A stretch of DNA of 64,000 nucleotides, from the NCBI GenBank assembly GCA_004519485.1, contig CP038134.1:806001-870000 (forward strand). The letters run 5' to 3'. Shown here piece by piece: positions 1 through 12,181 of the stretch. Both the position numbers and the translations under genes were made by a program. This DNA is from Nannochloropsis oceanica (Eukaryota; Sar; Eustigmatophyceae; Eustigmatales; Monodopsidaceae). The first letter of the stretch is position 1. Each line of letters opens with the position of its first letter. The notes under the pieces are model-generated. The model was not told where the DNA came from and ran no database searches. It saw only the letters and a list, made by a program, of their open reading frames with translations.

Positions 1-316
1 CGCCTCGCAATGCACATGCCCGTCGATAGCGTGCTTTGAAATGGTTCGGGGACAGAGCCAGTACCTGCGTGCAGTCACTTACTGATTCCTTGTAATTTTT
101 CATTTTGAAATGCACTTGTGCCCGGTTCGTGAGAGATTTGACCAGGTCTGTCAGGATGGAAGGATGAAGCGAGGAGGAGGAGGGGGAGGACTTCCCTTCC
201 AAGAGCTTGATGGCTTGGCCATAGGCAAAAAGGGCCCCTTTGTACTCTTTTTTGGCAAATTTGTCATTGCCTGCTTCACGCATTCGCGCCGCAAAGTTGG
301 TAGGAGAGGCTGGCAT
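1..316 (-). CDS. TPR-repeat protein, N-terminal part, cut by the left window edge
   Basis: The minus strand is open from an ATG at 316 to base 1, giving 105 residues that begin MPASPTNFAARMREAGNDKF. An in-frame stop lies upstream at 338-340, and the start has A at -3 (ACAATGCC). The pattern is tetratricopeptide: an N-terminal Ala-Gly-Asn-Asp-Lys-Phe with Tyr-Lys-Gly-Ala helix pair (residues 12-42), a Ser/Pro linker, then Leu-Thr-Asn-Arg-Ala-Gln and Tyr-Lys-Glu-Ser-Val-Ser-Asp-Cys (about 60-88), then Pro-Asn-His-Phe-Lys-Ala-Arg-Tyr-Arg-Arg-Ala. This arrangement is typical of the TPR clamps of co-chaperones that bind Hsp70/Hsp90 tails (TTC1, TTC4, UNC45, PP5 types). Which member it is cannot be told because the rest lies outside the window. 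Confidence 0.8.
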   Translation of the reverse strand, partial: MPASPTNFAARMREAGNDKFAKKEYKGALFAYGQAIKLLEGKSSPSSSSLHPSILTDLVKSLTNRAQVHFKMKNYKESVSDCTQVLALSPNHFKARYRRACALRG

Positions 317-945
317 TGTCGTCGTATGGTAAGGCACTTAATTCTTAATATTGAGTCCAAGGTGCTGCTGATGCTGCTTCTACTGAAGTTTGCTGGCCGT
401 TTCGTTTCGTCGGAAGTGGGCTAGGCCATGGTGTATGGTGCGTTGGTATCCTCCTAAGATTGCATGTGGGCCGGCAATTGTGCATGGGGGTCATGTAGGT
501 GGACGTAAGGAATGTACGGAATGATGTGTAAAAAGGATGAAGGGTGGAGAGGCACACTCTCGAGAGCACAGGCAGTGGCAGCTGATCGTCGCCAGTGCCG
601 TTGTGCACCGCAACACACGACCCCGCCCTGACCACGCAAGCACACCCGCATTGTCGAACCATCACCACCTCAGCGAAAAAAACTACAGCATCGACAACGT
701 GCTGTGGGTGAAAGTGGACGTCTGCGGCCAGCATTGGCGGAGGAAATACGCACTTCATCCTCATCAGCATCACCAAGCTCATCCACGTCATGCCTATCAC
801 CCAAACACAGGCAAGCGCAACGCGAGAGCACAAAATCCAGCAAACCCAACCCACGACCTCACGTGCAACGCCAATCCCTGCAAGGCCACGTTAATTCCCA
901 GATCAGCAAGGACTCGCAGCTTTTCCTGTTTCATTTGCTCAGCCA
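317..945. other. Divergent intergenic spacer
   Basis: This lies between the TPR gene (-) and the sugar porter (+) and should hold both promoters. Open frames occur on both strands but overlap each other, use non-ATG starts and show no domain pattern. I see no clear regulatory motif. Confidence 0.5.
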
Positions 946-2880
946 ATGCCGTGGCCTAGCGTATGCACGGGAGCCGCTTCCGCTGGCGCTCGGACGGGTG
1001 CAGTGGCCTCCATCTTCATCTTTTGTGCGCTGGGGGGCTTGCTTTTCGGGTGGGATATTGGTGAGTAACTGAAGACGAGAAGAAAGGTAGTGGTTTGAGA
1101 GCAAGGTGGACTGCGACAGGCTGACCCAAACGTTACTCTGCAACCTTCCCGGCCCCTTTCGTGCACCACAGGGGCGACCGCCTATGTCCTAACTCAGGTC
1201 CAGTCCGCCGACAAGGCGGGCGTCGCATGGGGAGAGCGTATTGAGGCTAATTCTGCCCTGCGTGGTTTCTTCACAGCTTCAGCAGTTGGTGGCGCCTTAG
1301 TGGGCACAATGATCGTCCTGCAGGTCGAAAGCTGGCTGGGCCGGCGGCGGGAGTTGCTGCTGGCATCGTGCTTGTACATGCTCGGAGGAATGACGGAGTT
1401 TGGCTCAAGCTTTGTATCTAATGATGTGGGATTGGCCATATGTTTGCCAGGTCGGTGGGTGTATGGAGGAGGAATCGCCTTTGCCATGCACGCTGCTCCA
1501 GCGTACCTTGCCGAGATGTCCCCTCCGTCCATACGTGGGCTTCTCGTTGCCGCAAAGGAGGGTATGATTGTCTTGGGAATTTTGTTCGCCCAAATCGCTG
1601 GATTTCACTTCCAGGACGCAGAAGGGGGTTGGCGGTGGACCTTTTTTTTGTCCGTGCCTCTGGCTGCGCTGATGGGGGCGGGCATGCTGAGACTGCCACC
1701 GTCGGCTCGCTGGTTGGCATTGCAGGGACGGTGGGAGGAGGCAGAGGCGAGTCTGAGGTTTTTCATGAAGTGTGGCGTGGGGCTTGCGATGGAGGAGATT
1801 AAGGCCAGCATGGTGCTGGAAGACGTGCGGCTTCGTGAGGGAGGGGAGGAAGAAGGACGAGAGGAGGGAGGGTCTGGGGCCCGTAACCAGAGCAGTAGCA
1901 GTAGCAGCAGCAGTAATGAGAAAAAGTTCACACGACACGCGGATAAGAAAGACGCGAAGCACAAACCCACCATTTCGCAAGTCATCCGAAACCCCCGCTA
2001 TCGCCGCGCCCTCATCGTCGGCATCGGCGTCGTGACCCTCCAACAAATCTCCGGTCAGCCTTCCGTCCTGTATTTTTGTAATGAGATACTGCGTGATTTC
2101 GGCCTTTCGGATTCTGCTACTCTCCTAGTGGGGCTTTTTAAGCTGATTGCGACCATGGGGACCGTGTTTACTGTCGATAGGTACGGACGACGCACCCTGT
2201 TGCTGACAGGCATTGCTGTTATGTTGGTGGCCCTCGCATTGCTCACCACGGCCTTTGCCTTCGATAAAGAGGACGAAGTAGAGGCGACTGGACAAGCGTT
2301 AGATATCCTCTTAATCGGCGCGCTCTTCCTTTATATCGCCGGCTACCAAATCGGCTTCGGACCCATTTCTTGGATTCTCGTATCAGAAATCTACCCAACG
2401 GAAGTACGGGGAGAGACCGTGGCCTTGGCTGTGATGGCAAATTTTGCGTTTAATCTCGTAGTGACATTTGCGTTTGATTCCCTCAGGGAGTCTTTGGGGA
2501 CGAGTGCGACTTTTGGGTTGTTTCTGGGGATAGCAGCGGGGGGATGGGCTTTTGTTTATGTATTGTTGCCGGAAACAAATGGATTAAGTCTAGAGATGAT
2601 TGAGGCAAAGTTCGCTGCGTCTGCTTTGTCCCCTTTCTCCCGGTGGTCTCGTGGTGGCCGTGTGGATGAGGTAGGGGGGAGGGGAGATGAGAGAGAGGGT
2701 CTGTTGGCTTGGTTTCACCGGAGGGTGTGCGCCACGTCGGGGCGGGAACAGCAGCAACAGCAGCAGCAGCCAGCAGCGGTGGTGGCAGCAGCCGCAGGAG
2801 CTGGAGGAGGGGCTACGCAGATGTTTATTGAGAGCTTGCTGCCGGTGGAGAAGCTACAACAACAACAACAACAGCAGTAG
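946..2880 (+). CDS. MFS sugar porter (hexose transporter family)
   Basis: Model: exons 946-1060 and 1172-2880 (GTGAGT...CACAG), 607 residues. The exon junction restores Gly-Trp-Asp-Ile-Gly-Ala-Thr of TM1, the sugar porter GYDIGVTGG region. The ATG at 946 is the first after an in-frame stop at 892-894. Family motifs follow in order: Gly-Arg-Arg-Arg (about 95), PAYLAEMSPPSIRG (about 147-160), PPSARWL (about 213), the long central loop, TLQQISGQPS (about 328), DRYGRR (about 375), SEIYPTEVRG (about 450) and LPETNG (about 505). The family moves hexoses or polyols, usually by proton symport across the plasma or vacuole membrane; the substrate cannot be read. The central loop carries Glu/Gly/Ser runs. 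The C-terminus is polyGln and its TAG stop lies inside a CAG/TAG array. Confidence 0.88.
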
Positions 2881-2917
2881 CAGCAGTAGCAGCAGTAGCA
2901 GCAGCAGTAGCAGCAGG
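2850..2917 (+). repeat. CAA/CAG/TAG trinucleotide array over the sugar porter stop codon
   Basis: CAA units run into CAG units and then a (CAGCAGTAG)-like array. The first TAG (2878-2880) ends the sugar porter, and further TAG codons recur in the same frame every three or four codons. Confidence 0.85.
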
Positions 2918-3351
2918 GGTTCAGTCGCAACTCACCCTGTCTTCTGTTGTCATTGAAGGAGCGATTGTAGACGCCGTCTTGTCCAGATCTCCATGGTGGG
3001 GAAAACGCTGACGTCGACGACAGCAGATGCGATTTGGTGTAAATTTAGAAGTGAACGTTTGTTGATTAAGAAGGGGAAAGAATAATTTAGTTGGGGGGCG
3101 TGCACAGGGAGAAAAAAACAAAGATATTTATAAGGCCAGGGATGTAAAGAGAGAGAGACTCGTAAGAAAGTGTACAGAAATGATTGAATGAGCTGAAGGC
3201 GCAACGGCCAAAAAGCAAGCCTCAAATCGGCCAGCAAATTACACATGCATGTGCCGAGAGAAATCACCGTCATTGTTGATTTAATCTTCTGTTACTTGCT
3301 CTTTCGATTGCTTTGCTTTCATTTATTTTGCACGAGCCACCATTGCTCTAT
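2881..3351. other. Convergent 3' spacer
   Basis: This holds the tail of the CAG/TAG array and the facing 3' untranslated regions of the sugar porter (+) and the DHHC gene (-). I see no supported gene. Confidence 0.5.
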
Positions 3352-4694
3352 CTACACTACTTCATCCCTTTCTCCCTCATCATCAACCCCCATCCCCTCC
3401 CTCAATCCATCCCCCCCTTCCTCCCCCGGCCGACTTAATAACCGCCGCCTCGTCTCATCCTCACTCTCTTTCCTACGCCCCCACTGGCCCTTCTCCTCCT
3501 CCATCTTCCCCCTCCCCCTCCCTCCCTCCTTCCTTCCCTCCCCAACCCTAACAATCCTTGAAAAATCTCTCGGCAACATGCTGGGACCCACCTTCTCCTT
3601 CCACATCCCAAGAAAATTCCCCCACCAACCCCCTCGCTCCCTCCCTCCTCCTTCTCCTCCTCCTCCTCCACGTCGTCTCAGCATCTCATTTGTCGTCTGT
3701 CCCGTCGCGATCAAAAAACAATGGTAGGAACATAAAGACGCCAAGGACCAGGACATTAAGAAGCAAAATACGCCCACTCCGGCAGCGGCTGGGAACTCTC
3801 CCGCCACTTTCCAAAGGGCATCCGCCGGCTCTGGGGCATGCAACAGATGACGCAGAACGACTGTGAGACAGGCGGCGAAAACGAGCACAGAGAGAGTGGA
3901 GGTCATAAGGAGGAAGAGGATAAAGGAGCGATAGTTCCGCTTCGCCACACATGTACCCACCCACACGCAGTGATGGTCCATCTTTTCCACGCAGCAATTG
4001 CACGAGCGACAATGCTTCGCCCGAGGAGGACGGTAGATGTTGCACGTTTCGCAGTATCGCCAACCGTTAAGATTCAATCCTTGTCCTTCCCCTCTCTCCC
4101 CTTCTCTCTCTCTTCCCCCTTCCTCCCTTCCCCCTCCTTCTCCTTGAGAGAACCTTGTCGTCGGCGTGGGAGCGGGGGAGGGAGGACTACCCCCCCTCCC
4201 ACCAACAGCACCAACGCCACCATCAGCATCAGCACCAGCACCAGTACTAAGGCGAGCGCTCGGCCCCCCAGAATTTGAGGGAGGGAGAGAGGGCTTGACA
4301 TGCGCAGGCAAGGCTGGAATGACGCCAGGGTCTAGCAAAGCCGTGCGCCACAGGTAGAAGATCGACGCAAGCAGCAACAACCCCACTGTTGCTTCTACAG
4401 CTATACTCGACTGCAAAGTAGGGAGAGAGGGCCCCACAAACAGGAGGAAGACCACAGCCGGCACGAGAATCATTAGATTGCTTACGAAAAAAATTGTGGA
4501 ATCCGGCCCGAGCATCACTTTTCCTCGACACCAAAAGGTGTGCGCCCCCCTCCAGCTCTCATACAAACGATATGATTTCACCGGCTCGAGACAAGGCCAG
4601 GGACAGCCTTTCATGGGGTCTTCCCCTTGCAGCCACCCCTCCTTGTTGTGCCATTCTACTCGCCACCACACTCCATAAGGCGGCTGCAGAGATA

Positions 4695-4732
<38 letters not shown>

Positions 4733-5372
4733 TCGTCGCCATGGTAGTAATACTGGCCCTGGTGGTGGTAGGGATGGTGAAGACTACCCCTGCTAGTGCT
4801 GCTGCTGTTGCCACTGCTGCTACTACTGCCTGCCTCGGCAGCAGCTGCTGCGTGTGCGGCCGCAGCGGAGGCGTCGTTGAGGACTTGTCGAATTGTTAGG
4901 AGGGTGGGGGTGCGAAGGACGGCTGTGATTGGGGCCATGGGGTCGGGCAGGGTGTGGATGAGGAGGCTGAGAAAGTCTCCGCCGGGCTATTCAGGAGGTG
5001 GGGTGGAAGGAGTGGAAGAGGGAGAGCGAGAGCAGCGTATGAGAAGAGTGAGCGCGATTTTGAAATTGCTAGGCGCGTGGGCGCGTGCAACGTTTTTGGT
5101 AGGAACGGAGTGGGCCGACGCATTTAAAAAAAAAAAAAATCTCACTCAGGGCGGCAGACACACTCCACTCGTCGCTATAGATAGATGATCTTCTTGTAAC
5201 GCACCTTGAATCGATAGACACCAAAGGTGCTGTTCTGCTGCTCGTGCTGCACGGCGGGCAGTGATGATAGGTGGAGGGAAGATGTCGGTAAGAAAGCAGA
5301 AGCAGAAGCCCCCTGCCCAAACGACCTGCGCTCCTCCTCCTTGGTCTCAAATGATGATGCGGTGCTGGCCAT
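3352..5372 (-). CDS. DHHC-type protein S-palmitoyltransferase
   Basis: Model: exon 1 5372-5205 (56 codons), exon 2 4986-3352, total 600 residues. Exon 2 alone has an ATG at 4938, but its frame stays open upstream to a TAG at 4987-4989 that sits exactly at a pyrimidine-rich acceptor, and exon 1 ends in phase 0 at AAG/GTGCGT, so I join them (exon 1 is less certain). Two membrane spans (about 228-273) precede the cysteine-rich domain RYCETCNIYRPPRAKHC with DHHC at about 393, then two more spans (about 410-430 and 457-477) and the TTxE motif GQTTNE (about 485). The DHHC cysteine forms the acyl-enzyme that palmitoylates substrate cysteines, usually at Golgi or plasma membrane. The motif reads DHHCVWVGTCV where DHHCPWVGNCV is usual. 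The tail is rich in Gly/Glu/Arg. Confidence 0.88.
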
Positions 5373-5972
5373 GACTTGCCTTGGTATATGTATGTCGTGT
5401 TGGTCGGACGCTTGGTCAGACCAGGAGGGCGGCTGGGCCAGGAGGGCTTGGTGATGATGATGCCAGAGGGGCTGGCGGCATGCACTTGAGTGGTAGCGGT
5501 TAAATGCCTTGTTATGTGTGAAGAAAGGAAATTGTTAGGATTGACTGGGTTAGATGTGTTTGGGGCCGGCAAGAGACAGTCATCCCTCGTAAATGAATGG
5601 TGTGTGAAATTGTCATGACTTGTTGCATCTATTTCCGAGGCTCATCGGCAAACAGCAGGCCCATCTGGCTGTTCGCAGTCCTCCACCTAGGGAAAACGCC
5701 TGAGGCTTCCCTCTGCTGCGACTGATACGACTGGGCAAGACCAGGCAAGCTCCAGGCTTTATATTACTCACACATCAAATATCCCTCTTCATCTTGTCGA
5801 CTTATCCCACCAACGAAGCCCCCTCAAAACCATACGACATACAGGGACTCGCCACCTCGGCTCGCGCGTTCCACAAGGGAGGACCCCTCCGTCTTCATAC
5901 TGTCAATACCCCTGGGGCAGAGAAATCCTAGACCTCGCATATACCTACCACCCAGCCAGCGGGGACACAATT
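5373..5972. other. Divergent spacer between DHHC and RING genes
   Basis: This should hold the two promoters. It contains a minus-strand open frame without an ATG start and with biased composition, which I do not accept as a gene. Confidence 0.45.
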
Positions 5973-7952
5973 ATGGTGCGGCCGCTTGTCCCTCCCATCC
6001 CCTTAGCTGCCCCTACTTCTGCCCCCACTGGCGACCCTCCAGACGATGCGCGATGCCGAAGCCCCATGTCTAATTCCAGGTCCTCCGCGCCTGTTTTCCT
6101 TAGTCCCGCGGGTAAACCCTGCGTGATCTGTTTCGACATGGAGCGGGATGGCGTAGTGTGCAGTGGTACCGAGAATCACTTCGTTTGCCGCGGATGTCTG
6201 CAGGTACGTTGTCTGGGGTCGGATGGTCTGAGGGGGGTGGATGGAACAACTGGAATCGAATGGACGCATTTATACATATAATTTGCATCGTCAAGTCTAT
6301 AGCTTGTATATTTGATTATGATGATGCCCTAACAGTGTGCACTCCGGTTTTCTTCCTTTTGGGAGGCAAGAAAATATACCCGACTCTATTACCCACCTGC
6401 ACACCCTATTCCGCCACACGAATGAACGTCTCCAAGTACAACCGCTCCACCATCAAAATCCGCCTTCTGACCCTGTCCATCCCTGCATCTATCCCACCGT
6501 ACATATATGTAGGGCTTCATCCGCAACCTCGAGCCCATTACCATCCGTCGTTCGGGCGGTTGTGTCAGCTGTCCTGCCATTGAAGAAAGCACAGGCCACG
6601 CTTGTGACGCGGACCCCTGGAGTTACGATGACCTCGTCAACCTTCTCGATCCAAGTACCCAGCGCATGTACGTCCAGCGACTCGAGGGATTATTAGCCAG
6701 TGTTTTATCAGCCGAGACGGCCATCACGGGGAAGGCTCCCCGTTCCCCCTATCGAGGCAGTATTGGGGGTGGGCGACGTTCCCGGTCCGTGAGTCCCCTC
6801 CCCCTCTCCTCCTCCTCCGATCATGACAAAATACAAGGATATCGCCAATACATTGCTGAAGAAATTTTGACACTGAAGTGCCCCAGAGAAGGGTGTCGTC
6901 GAGCTTTCTTGGATTTTGATGGATGTTTTGCGTTGACCTGCCCTGGGTGTGGGTGTGCTTTTTGTGCGGCCTGCATAGAGGATTGTGGGGACGATGCCCA
7001 CGAACACTGCAACGTGGTCCACCAGGGGTTATTTGGGACTTTGGACAAATTTAATGAGATACAGGGGCACAGGCGATTGGTGGCCGTGACGAGATACTTG
7101 ACGGAGGTGGTGTGTGTGCACGAGTCGAGGGGATGGGTGGAGGAAAGGTTGCTTGGGCCAGGGGGGGCGTTGGAGAAGGATTTGGGGGAGGTGGGTATAA
7201 GGGTACAGGAGGTAAAGCGCTCACTTGCGGGGGAGTATTTTTTGCCTTTCGGTGCGGGAGGTGATAAAGGCGGCGGTGGTGTTGGCAAGGCTCTCGCTGT
7301 TCGGTTGGGGGCGGCTGATGATGGCGAGCAGGAGCAGCAGCAGGAGCAGGAGCAGGAAGAGGGTTTAGCTGCTCGACAGCGGCGGCGGCTCGGGGAGCTG
7401 TTCTTGAAAAGACAAGGGTATGTAGCGACAGAGAAAGATGCAGTCTCCCGATTCTTGGGTACGGTAGTGACGGCCTCCCTGATCGTGGTGGGTGTGTGGC
7501 GGTTGACTGATGTGGCCGACAGCACCAGCAGTACCCGCGACCGCAGCAGCAGTGATAATGAGGAATGGGGAGTGGAGAGCACGCGATTGATTGGGGGAGC
7601 GATGCTGGGACCAGCAATGGTGTTACTGCTGACGGGGAGGGGAAATCAGCTTATACAATCGTTGAGAATTGCCTTGCTCACGGCTTTGATAGTTATCCCT
7701 CTTTTCTATTTCTCCGAGCCTTTGATTACGTTTGTAGTGATGATTTTGGTGAATGTCCTATCGGTGACAGCGCATATTCTGGGGATGCTTCTAGATCTTT
7801 GTGTGGAGGGAGCGCGGCTCTCCAAAATTATGCTGTCGAATTTATCTATTGAGGTTGCAGCACTGTACGGGCTGCCAGGAGTGAAGGAGACGTTGAGTAC
7901 TGTGGGTCTGCTGCCACCGGTTGAACTGGGGTTGGAGACAGCCACGTCTTGA
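5973..7952 (+). CDS. Membrane-anchored RING/IBR-like zinc protein, probable E3 ubiquitin ligase
   Basis: Model: exons 5973-6203 and 6513-7952 joined in phase 0 (CAG/GTACGT...TGTAG), 556 residues. The junction completes a RING-like half: PCVICFDMERDG, then HFVCRGCLQGF (about 51-80), then Cys-Val-Ser-Cys. After a Ser-rich linker comes a second Cys cluster, LKCPREGCRRAF through CPGCGCAFCAACIEDC and HEHC (about 205-250), resembling an IBR/RING2 zinc knuckle. The last 170 residues hold several hydrophobic spans. Together this suggests an RBR-like ligase fixed in a membrane, where it would mark proteins with ubiquitin. Spacing departs from canonical RING-IBR-RING, so subfamily and catalytic cysteine are uncertain. 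A Gln/Glu run lies near residue 340. Confidence 0.7.
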
Positions 7953-8465
7953 TGAAAAGAAGGAGAGGACGGGAAATAGGGGGAGGGTGATAAAAAGTGT
8001 GGCATAAGGGAAGGGTAAATGTGTCTTTGTTTAAGTGCATGCATGCCTGCAGGCCCGCACGGGCTGTAAAAAGAGTGAGATGTAGATTATTTATTGGATG
8101 ACGGCATCACATGCGAAGGCCGGTTAAATGTAGCTTTATAATATTGAAGAACTATAAGCAATTTTTGACTTTTCGAAAACCAGAAGATGCGACTATGGAT
8201 GGAAAATTCGTCAGAAACAAGTTTGCTTATTTCTTCTCTTCATTTTCCTCTGGTATCCACACCTGATTTGTCGCAATGATGAAAAAAGAAAAAGGCAAGG
8301 CACAACAAGAAGTCATCCTTCGCGTCTTAAACGTCCTGCCATTTGTCTTTATTTTTCTCCTCTCCAGCTGCAGACCGGTAGCTATCACTCTATCTCTATC
8401 TTACATGCCGTCCCATCCATCTCTTGCCGTCTCTTCTATCACATCCCTGCTACCTCCTCTCAAAC
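7953..8465. other. Convergent 3' spacer
   Basis: The 3' ends of the RING-like gene (+) and the ABC1 kinase gene (-) face each other here. I see no gene or structured RNA. Confidence 0.5.
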
Positions 8466-11400
8466 CTACAACCTGTTCCCCGGTCCGTCCAACTCATCAG
8501 CCAGACGATTCAAGATCCTCCCCGTTAGCTGGCTCAAGAATCTCCTCCCTATCGCTGCAACCCCCGGAGCTATCTCAGGCAGCACTTGTCTTGACACTCC
8601 CAACGCATTCTCCACAAACGCCGCGCTGTTGGCAGGAGAGCCGAAAGGAGGAGGCAGGGGAAAGGGGAATGGAAATGTACCGCTGCTACTGCTGCGGCCG
8701 GGACGGGGGAAGAAAAAAGGCGGGAGAGGGGGAAAGGGGAATGGGAAAGGGCTATTATTGCTGCTGCTACTGTTGCTGTCATCCAAGGTGGGTCGCACTG
8801 CTACCACCCCCAGGAGAAGCCGCAGGGTCTTAAGGCTCTCTCGATCCTCCTCTGTCAACTGCGACAAGGTCTCGGCCCGTTCGGCCAAGGCCGTAAGTAT
8901 GCCTAACAACGTCATCAAAGGAAAAAAGGGAAGCAGCGCCAAAGTCCCCAAGGGGCCACCAGCTGTCGGTCGACGAATAAAATTAGATATCGCCAATGGA
9001 GTGCTCTTGGCGCGGCGAGCCACCAAGCCAGTGACTTCCTTGATAGCCGCATCTGCCATCCGCACGAGCTCGTCGGTCACGAGTTCTTGCACAAAATTCC
9101 CGTCTTTGTTGAACAGAATTTGCAACACCTCCATCGTCGGCTTGTCAAACTCTAAGTAACCTTTCCCTCCACCTTCTCGACGAGCCGCGCTGCTGGCCAG
9201 AGTTAAAAGGCCCTCTCTGGTGTTGGGTAAGGGCGCCAAGGACGACGAGGAGGAGGGAGAAGAGAAAGAGGAGGCAGAGATCGAAGTCAAAGGAGCCCCA
9301 CCCACCGTCACTGCCATTTCGTCAAAAGAATTAGTAAAGTTTCTGTAGCCTTCGATCATGTCATTCACCCTTTCGACCTTCAGCTGCTGCTCGCTGCCGT
9401 AAAGGAAGGATTTGAGCGCCGCTCGCACCCGGGGAGAGTCGTCGGTGAGCAAGCGCCGGGCGAGGAAAGGGAAGCATTGGTTGACGATGGAGTAGCTGGG
9501 ATCGAGCCCTAGACCGAGACCCTCTGTGCATGAGGGGAATGGACACGGTGGGGGAAGGGAGGCGGTAGAGAGGATGTGAGTAAAAATTGGTTTGTACTCG
9601 TAAAAATAAGACCTCATCTTCCCTCTTTCACCTCGTCCCCACATAATCAATATATACCAATAGCCGAGAAAGCTCGCACGATTAAGCCAAACCAAGGCGG
9701 GATCGTCAAGGGGTATTGCTCTGCAAGACTCTCCACCTGATCGCCAATCTCATCCACATTGACGGCTTTGGCCCCTCCGCCATTGCTCAACTGCTCCAGA
9801 ACTGACCCGAGGATAGGTGCAACGATGCCGAGTTTCTTTTTGTCATCGGCAATTTCTTGAGGGATAAAGCCGAGCCGGACCAGGTCGCAGACAGTCGCCT
9901 ACGGGGGAGAGACAAAGAGAGGGAGGAAGGTATGTAATAGGCTAAGATGCAGCGCCAGCATGCCATCTAGCTCTCGCAAGAAAACCCAATGGGGAGTTGA
10001 GATAAGGGAGGAAGAGAAATAGGAAGGGGAGCGGGGGGGATGGGGACTGAAAGAAAAGAGAACAAATGGCTCGGCACAAACAAACTCACCTCCCAGTCTT
10101 GCGCCGTCAAGTGCGCCACATACTCAATCAGCGCCAAGCGTCGGTCTGCTTCAATCTCCGTCACAAGGCCGTGGTCCAAGATGGCGAGGCGCCCATCCGG
10201 GGTAACGAGAAAATTGCCTGCATGCGGATCCTGTGTTCCGGGAAAGAGGGTAAGTGGGAGTGATAACAGAAACAAAGAGGTGCGTACGAGAGTCTCACGC
10301 GAAGAAAATAAATGGACATATATAAAGGCCCCTTCCAAAACCTACCGCGTGCAGGATTCCCGTATCCAGCAACTGCACCAGGTACGAGTTCAGCATGACC
10401 GCCAGGATCTTCTGCAGCTGCAGATTCTCCGCCGGATCATCCTTATTGAAAGAATTGATCTTCCGCCCCTCAATCCACGTCGTCACTAACACATCGCGAG
10501 TGGACAGGGAATCGAAAACCTCCGGGACGACGATCGCGTCCTTGACAAGCTCACACGCCCCCATGGCCTCAGCAAACTTCCGGGTATTTTCCTTCTCTTG
10601 CACGTAATCAATCTCCTGCTGGAACCGCCCGCCCCAGTTATTCAACACTTCAATAAAGCTGGCGCAGCTTGCCGCGATCTTGGGAACTCTCTTGCCAATG
10701 TTGCATAACAATCGAACGGTGTACAGATCCAGGGTAATGTTCTCCAGCATATTCGGCCGCTGTACCTTGACCGCAACTTCAGTCCCGTCCACCAGCTCGG
10801 CCTTATACACCTGCCCTAAGCTTGCTGCAGCCACTGGCTCCTTGAAAGCCATAGCTGGGTCTTTGTACACGTCGGTGAGCTGGGTGCCTTTCGGAAGGTT
10901 GGACGCAATTATCTCCGTGGCCTCGGCGGAAGAAAACGGCTTCACTTGATCTTGCAGTAGCTGCAGCTGCTTCAGATAGACAGGGCCAAGGATATCGGGT
11001 CTGACAGAAATGAGCTGTGCGACTTTAATGAACACAGGCCCCAGCTCTGTGATGAGATTTTTTACTTGAATAGCCCTCTTTTCAGCGTTCTCCTCCTTGG
11101 TTCCAAGGACATAATCCATCAACAGGCCCGACAAAAAGCCACTGCTCGCACTCAACCCACTAACGAGCCTCGCCAGGACCTTCCCCGGGCGCGCCCCAAA
11201 ATACGCGTCAATTAACGCAGGGTCATACACAAGAGGAGGGCCCGTCATCAAGGCCCCCGCGCTCGGCTTAGCGAAAAACAATGCCTTGGCAGCTGTCAAC
11301 CCCAAGCCCGACACGAGTATGGCGGCCAGTGTCTCCTCCGTCTGCAACCGAATCGTGGGATTAATCGCTGCCTGCTTTAAAAATGATGCAACGTTTCGCA

Positions 11401-12181
11401 CAACATCCTGCGACGCCAACCCAGGGGGCAACACCCCTGCACCGCTTCCCCCCAACAAGTCCCCTAGTCCCTGCGCTGCCTCCTCCACCCGACCGTCGAA
11501 CGCGGTTAGCCACTCAGCGCCCTTCGCTTGCAGCGCAACGTTCGTTGCCGAGGCATCAATCCCTGTCGCCTGATTCAAGGCCTGTAACATGTCCCCGGAC
11601 TTGATCAGCTCCGTCACGGCACCCACGTCCACCTCCCCTGCACGTGCCAAGGACGCTTGCACAGAGGCCAAGAACTCACCGGCTTTGGCGGACAGCGCGC
11701 TTAAAGTCGATTCATAACCCCCATCCTCCCAATTCCGCAAGAGCCCCCCTGCTCCGTCACGCATGGTCGCCCCAACATCCATGGTCTGAAGCTGCTGCAA
11801 GGCTGCCTCGGGGTCCGCCAGCGCATCCTCCACCGTTTGCCGCGGCAGTGGGGCCACCGCCAAACCAATGGCGGCACTTAATGTACCGAGAGTCCGCAAC
11901 AAGAAGCGGCCTAGGAAGCTCCCACGAGGTTTGCGGGATGTGCTACTGGCCTTGTTGTTTGTGACCATCATCACAGTGCTGGAGGTTGGGGTGGTGGCAG
12001 CGGCACTCCTTGAGGCGAGTGGTGGAGAGGCGCCTGTGAAGGGTGCTCCAAATGGCCGCACCACAAAGGCATTGATCGTATCCAACAGTATGATTAAAGA
12101 AAACAGGAGTGGCATTGCACGGGCTACGGTGCTGGGCCGTCGCCTCCGCCGACGCGGGCAGAACGTGGCTTGTGCTGCCAT
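8466..12181 (-). CDS. Plastid ABC1/UbiB-type atypical kinase (ABC1K)
   Basis: Model: exons 12181-10346, 10230-10090, 9898-9658 and 9523-8466, all GT-AG and in frame, 1,091 residues. ABC1 motifs in order: KVAQLISVRPD (KxGQ-type), the Ala-rich loop AAASLGQVYKAEL, VAVKVQRP, and across the first intron ILHADPHAGNFLV followed by LAILDHG, where ABC1 kinases have Asp-His/Phe-Gly. Family members act on prenyl-lipid (quinone, tocopherol) metabolism in plastids and mitochondria. The N-terminus has an Arg-rich stretch, the hydrophobic MPLLFSLIILLDTINAF and Val-Val-Arg-Pro-Phe; a signal peptide followed by Ala-Phe is the heterokont plastid import signature. Starts at 12244 and at the internal MPLLF Met are alternatives; I chose 12181 for its AACATGG context. 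The C-terminal third, Gly/Pro/Phe/Ser-rich, is not recognised. Confidence 0.87.

Noticed and set aside
345-854. 169-codon minus-strand frame upstream of the sugar porter
   Set aside because: Non-ATG start, biased composition, and it lies in the promoter region between two divergent genes.
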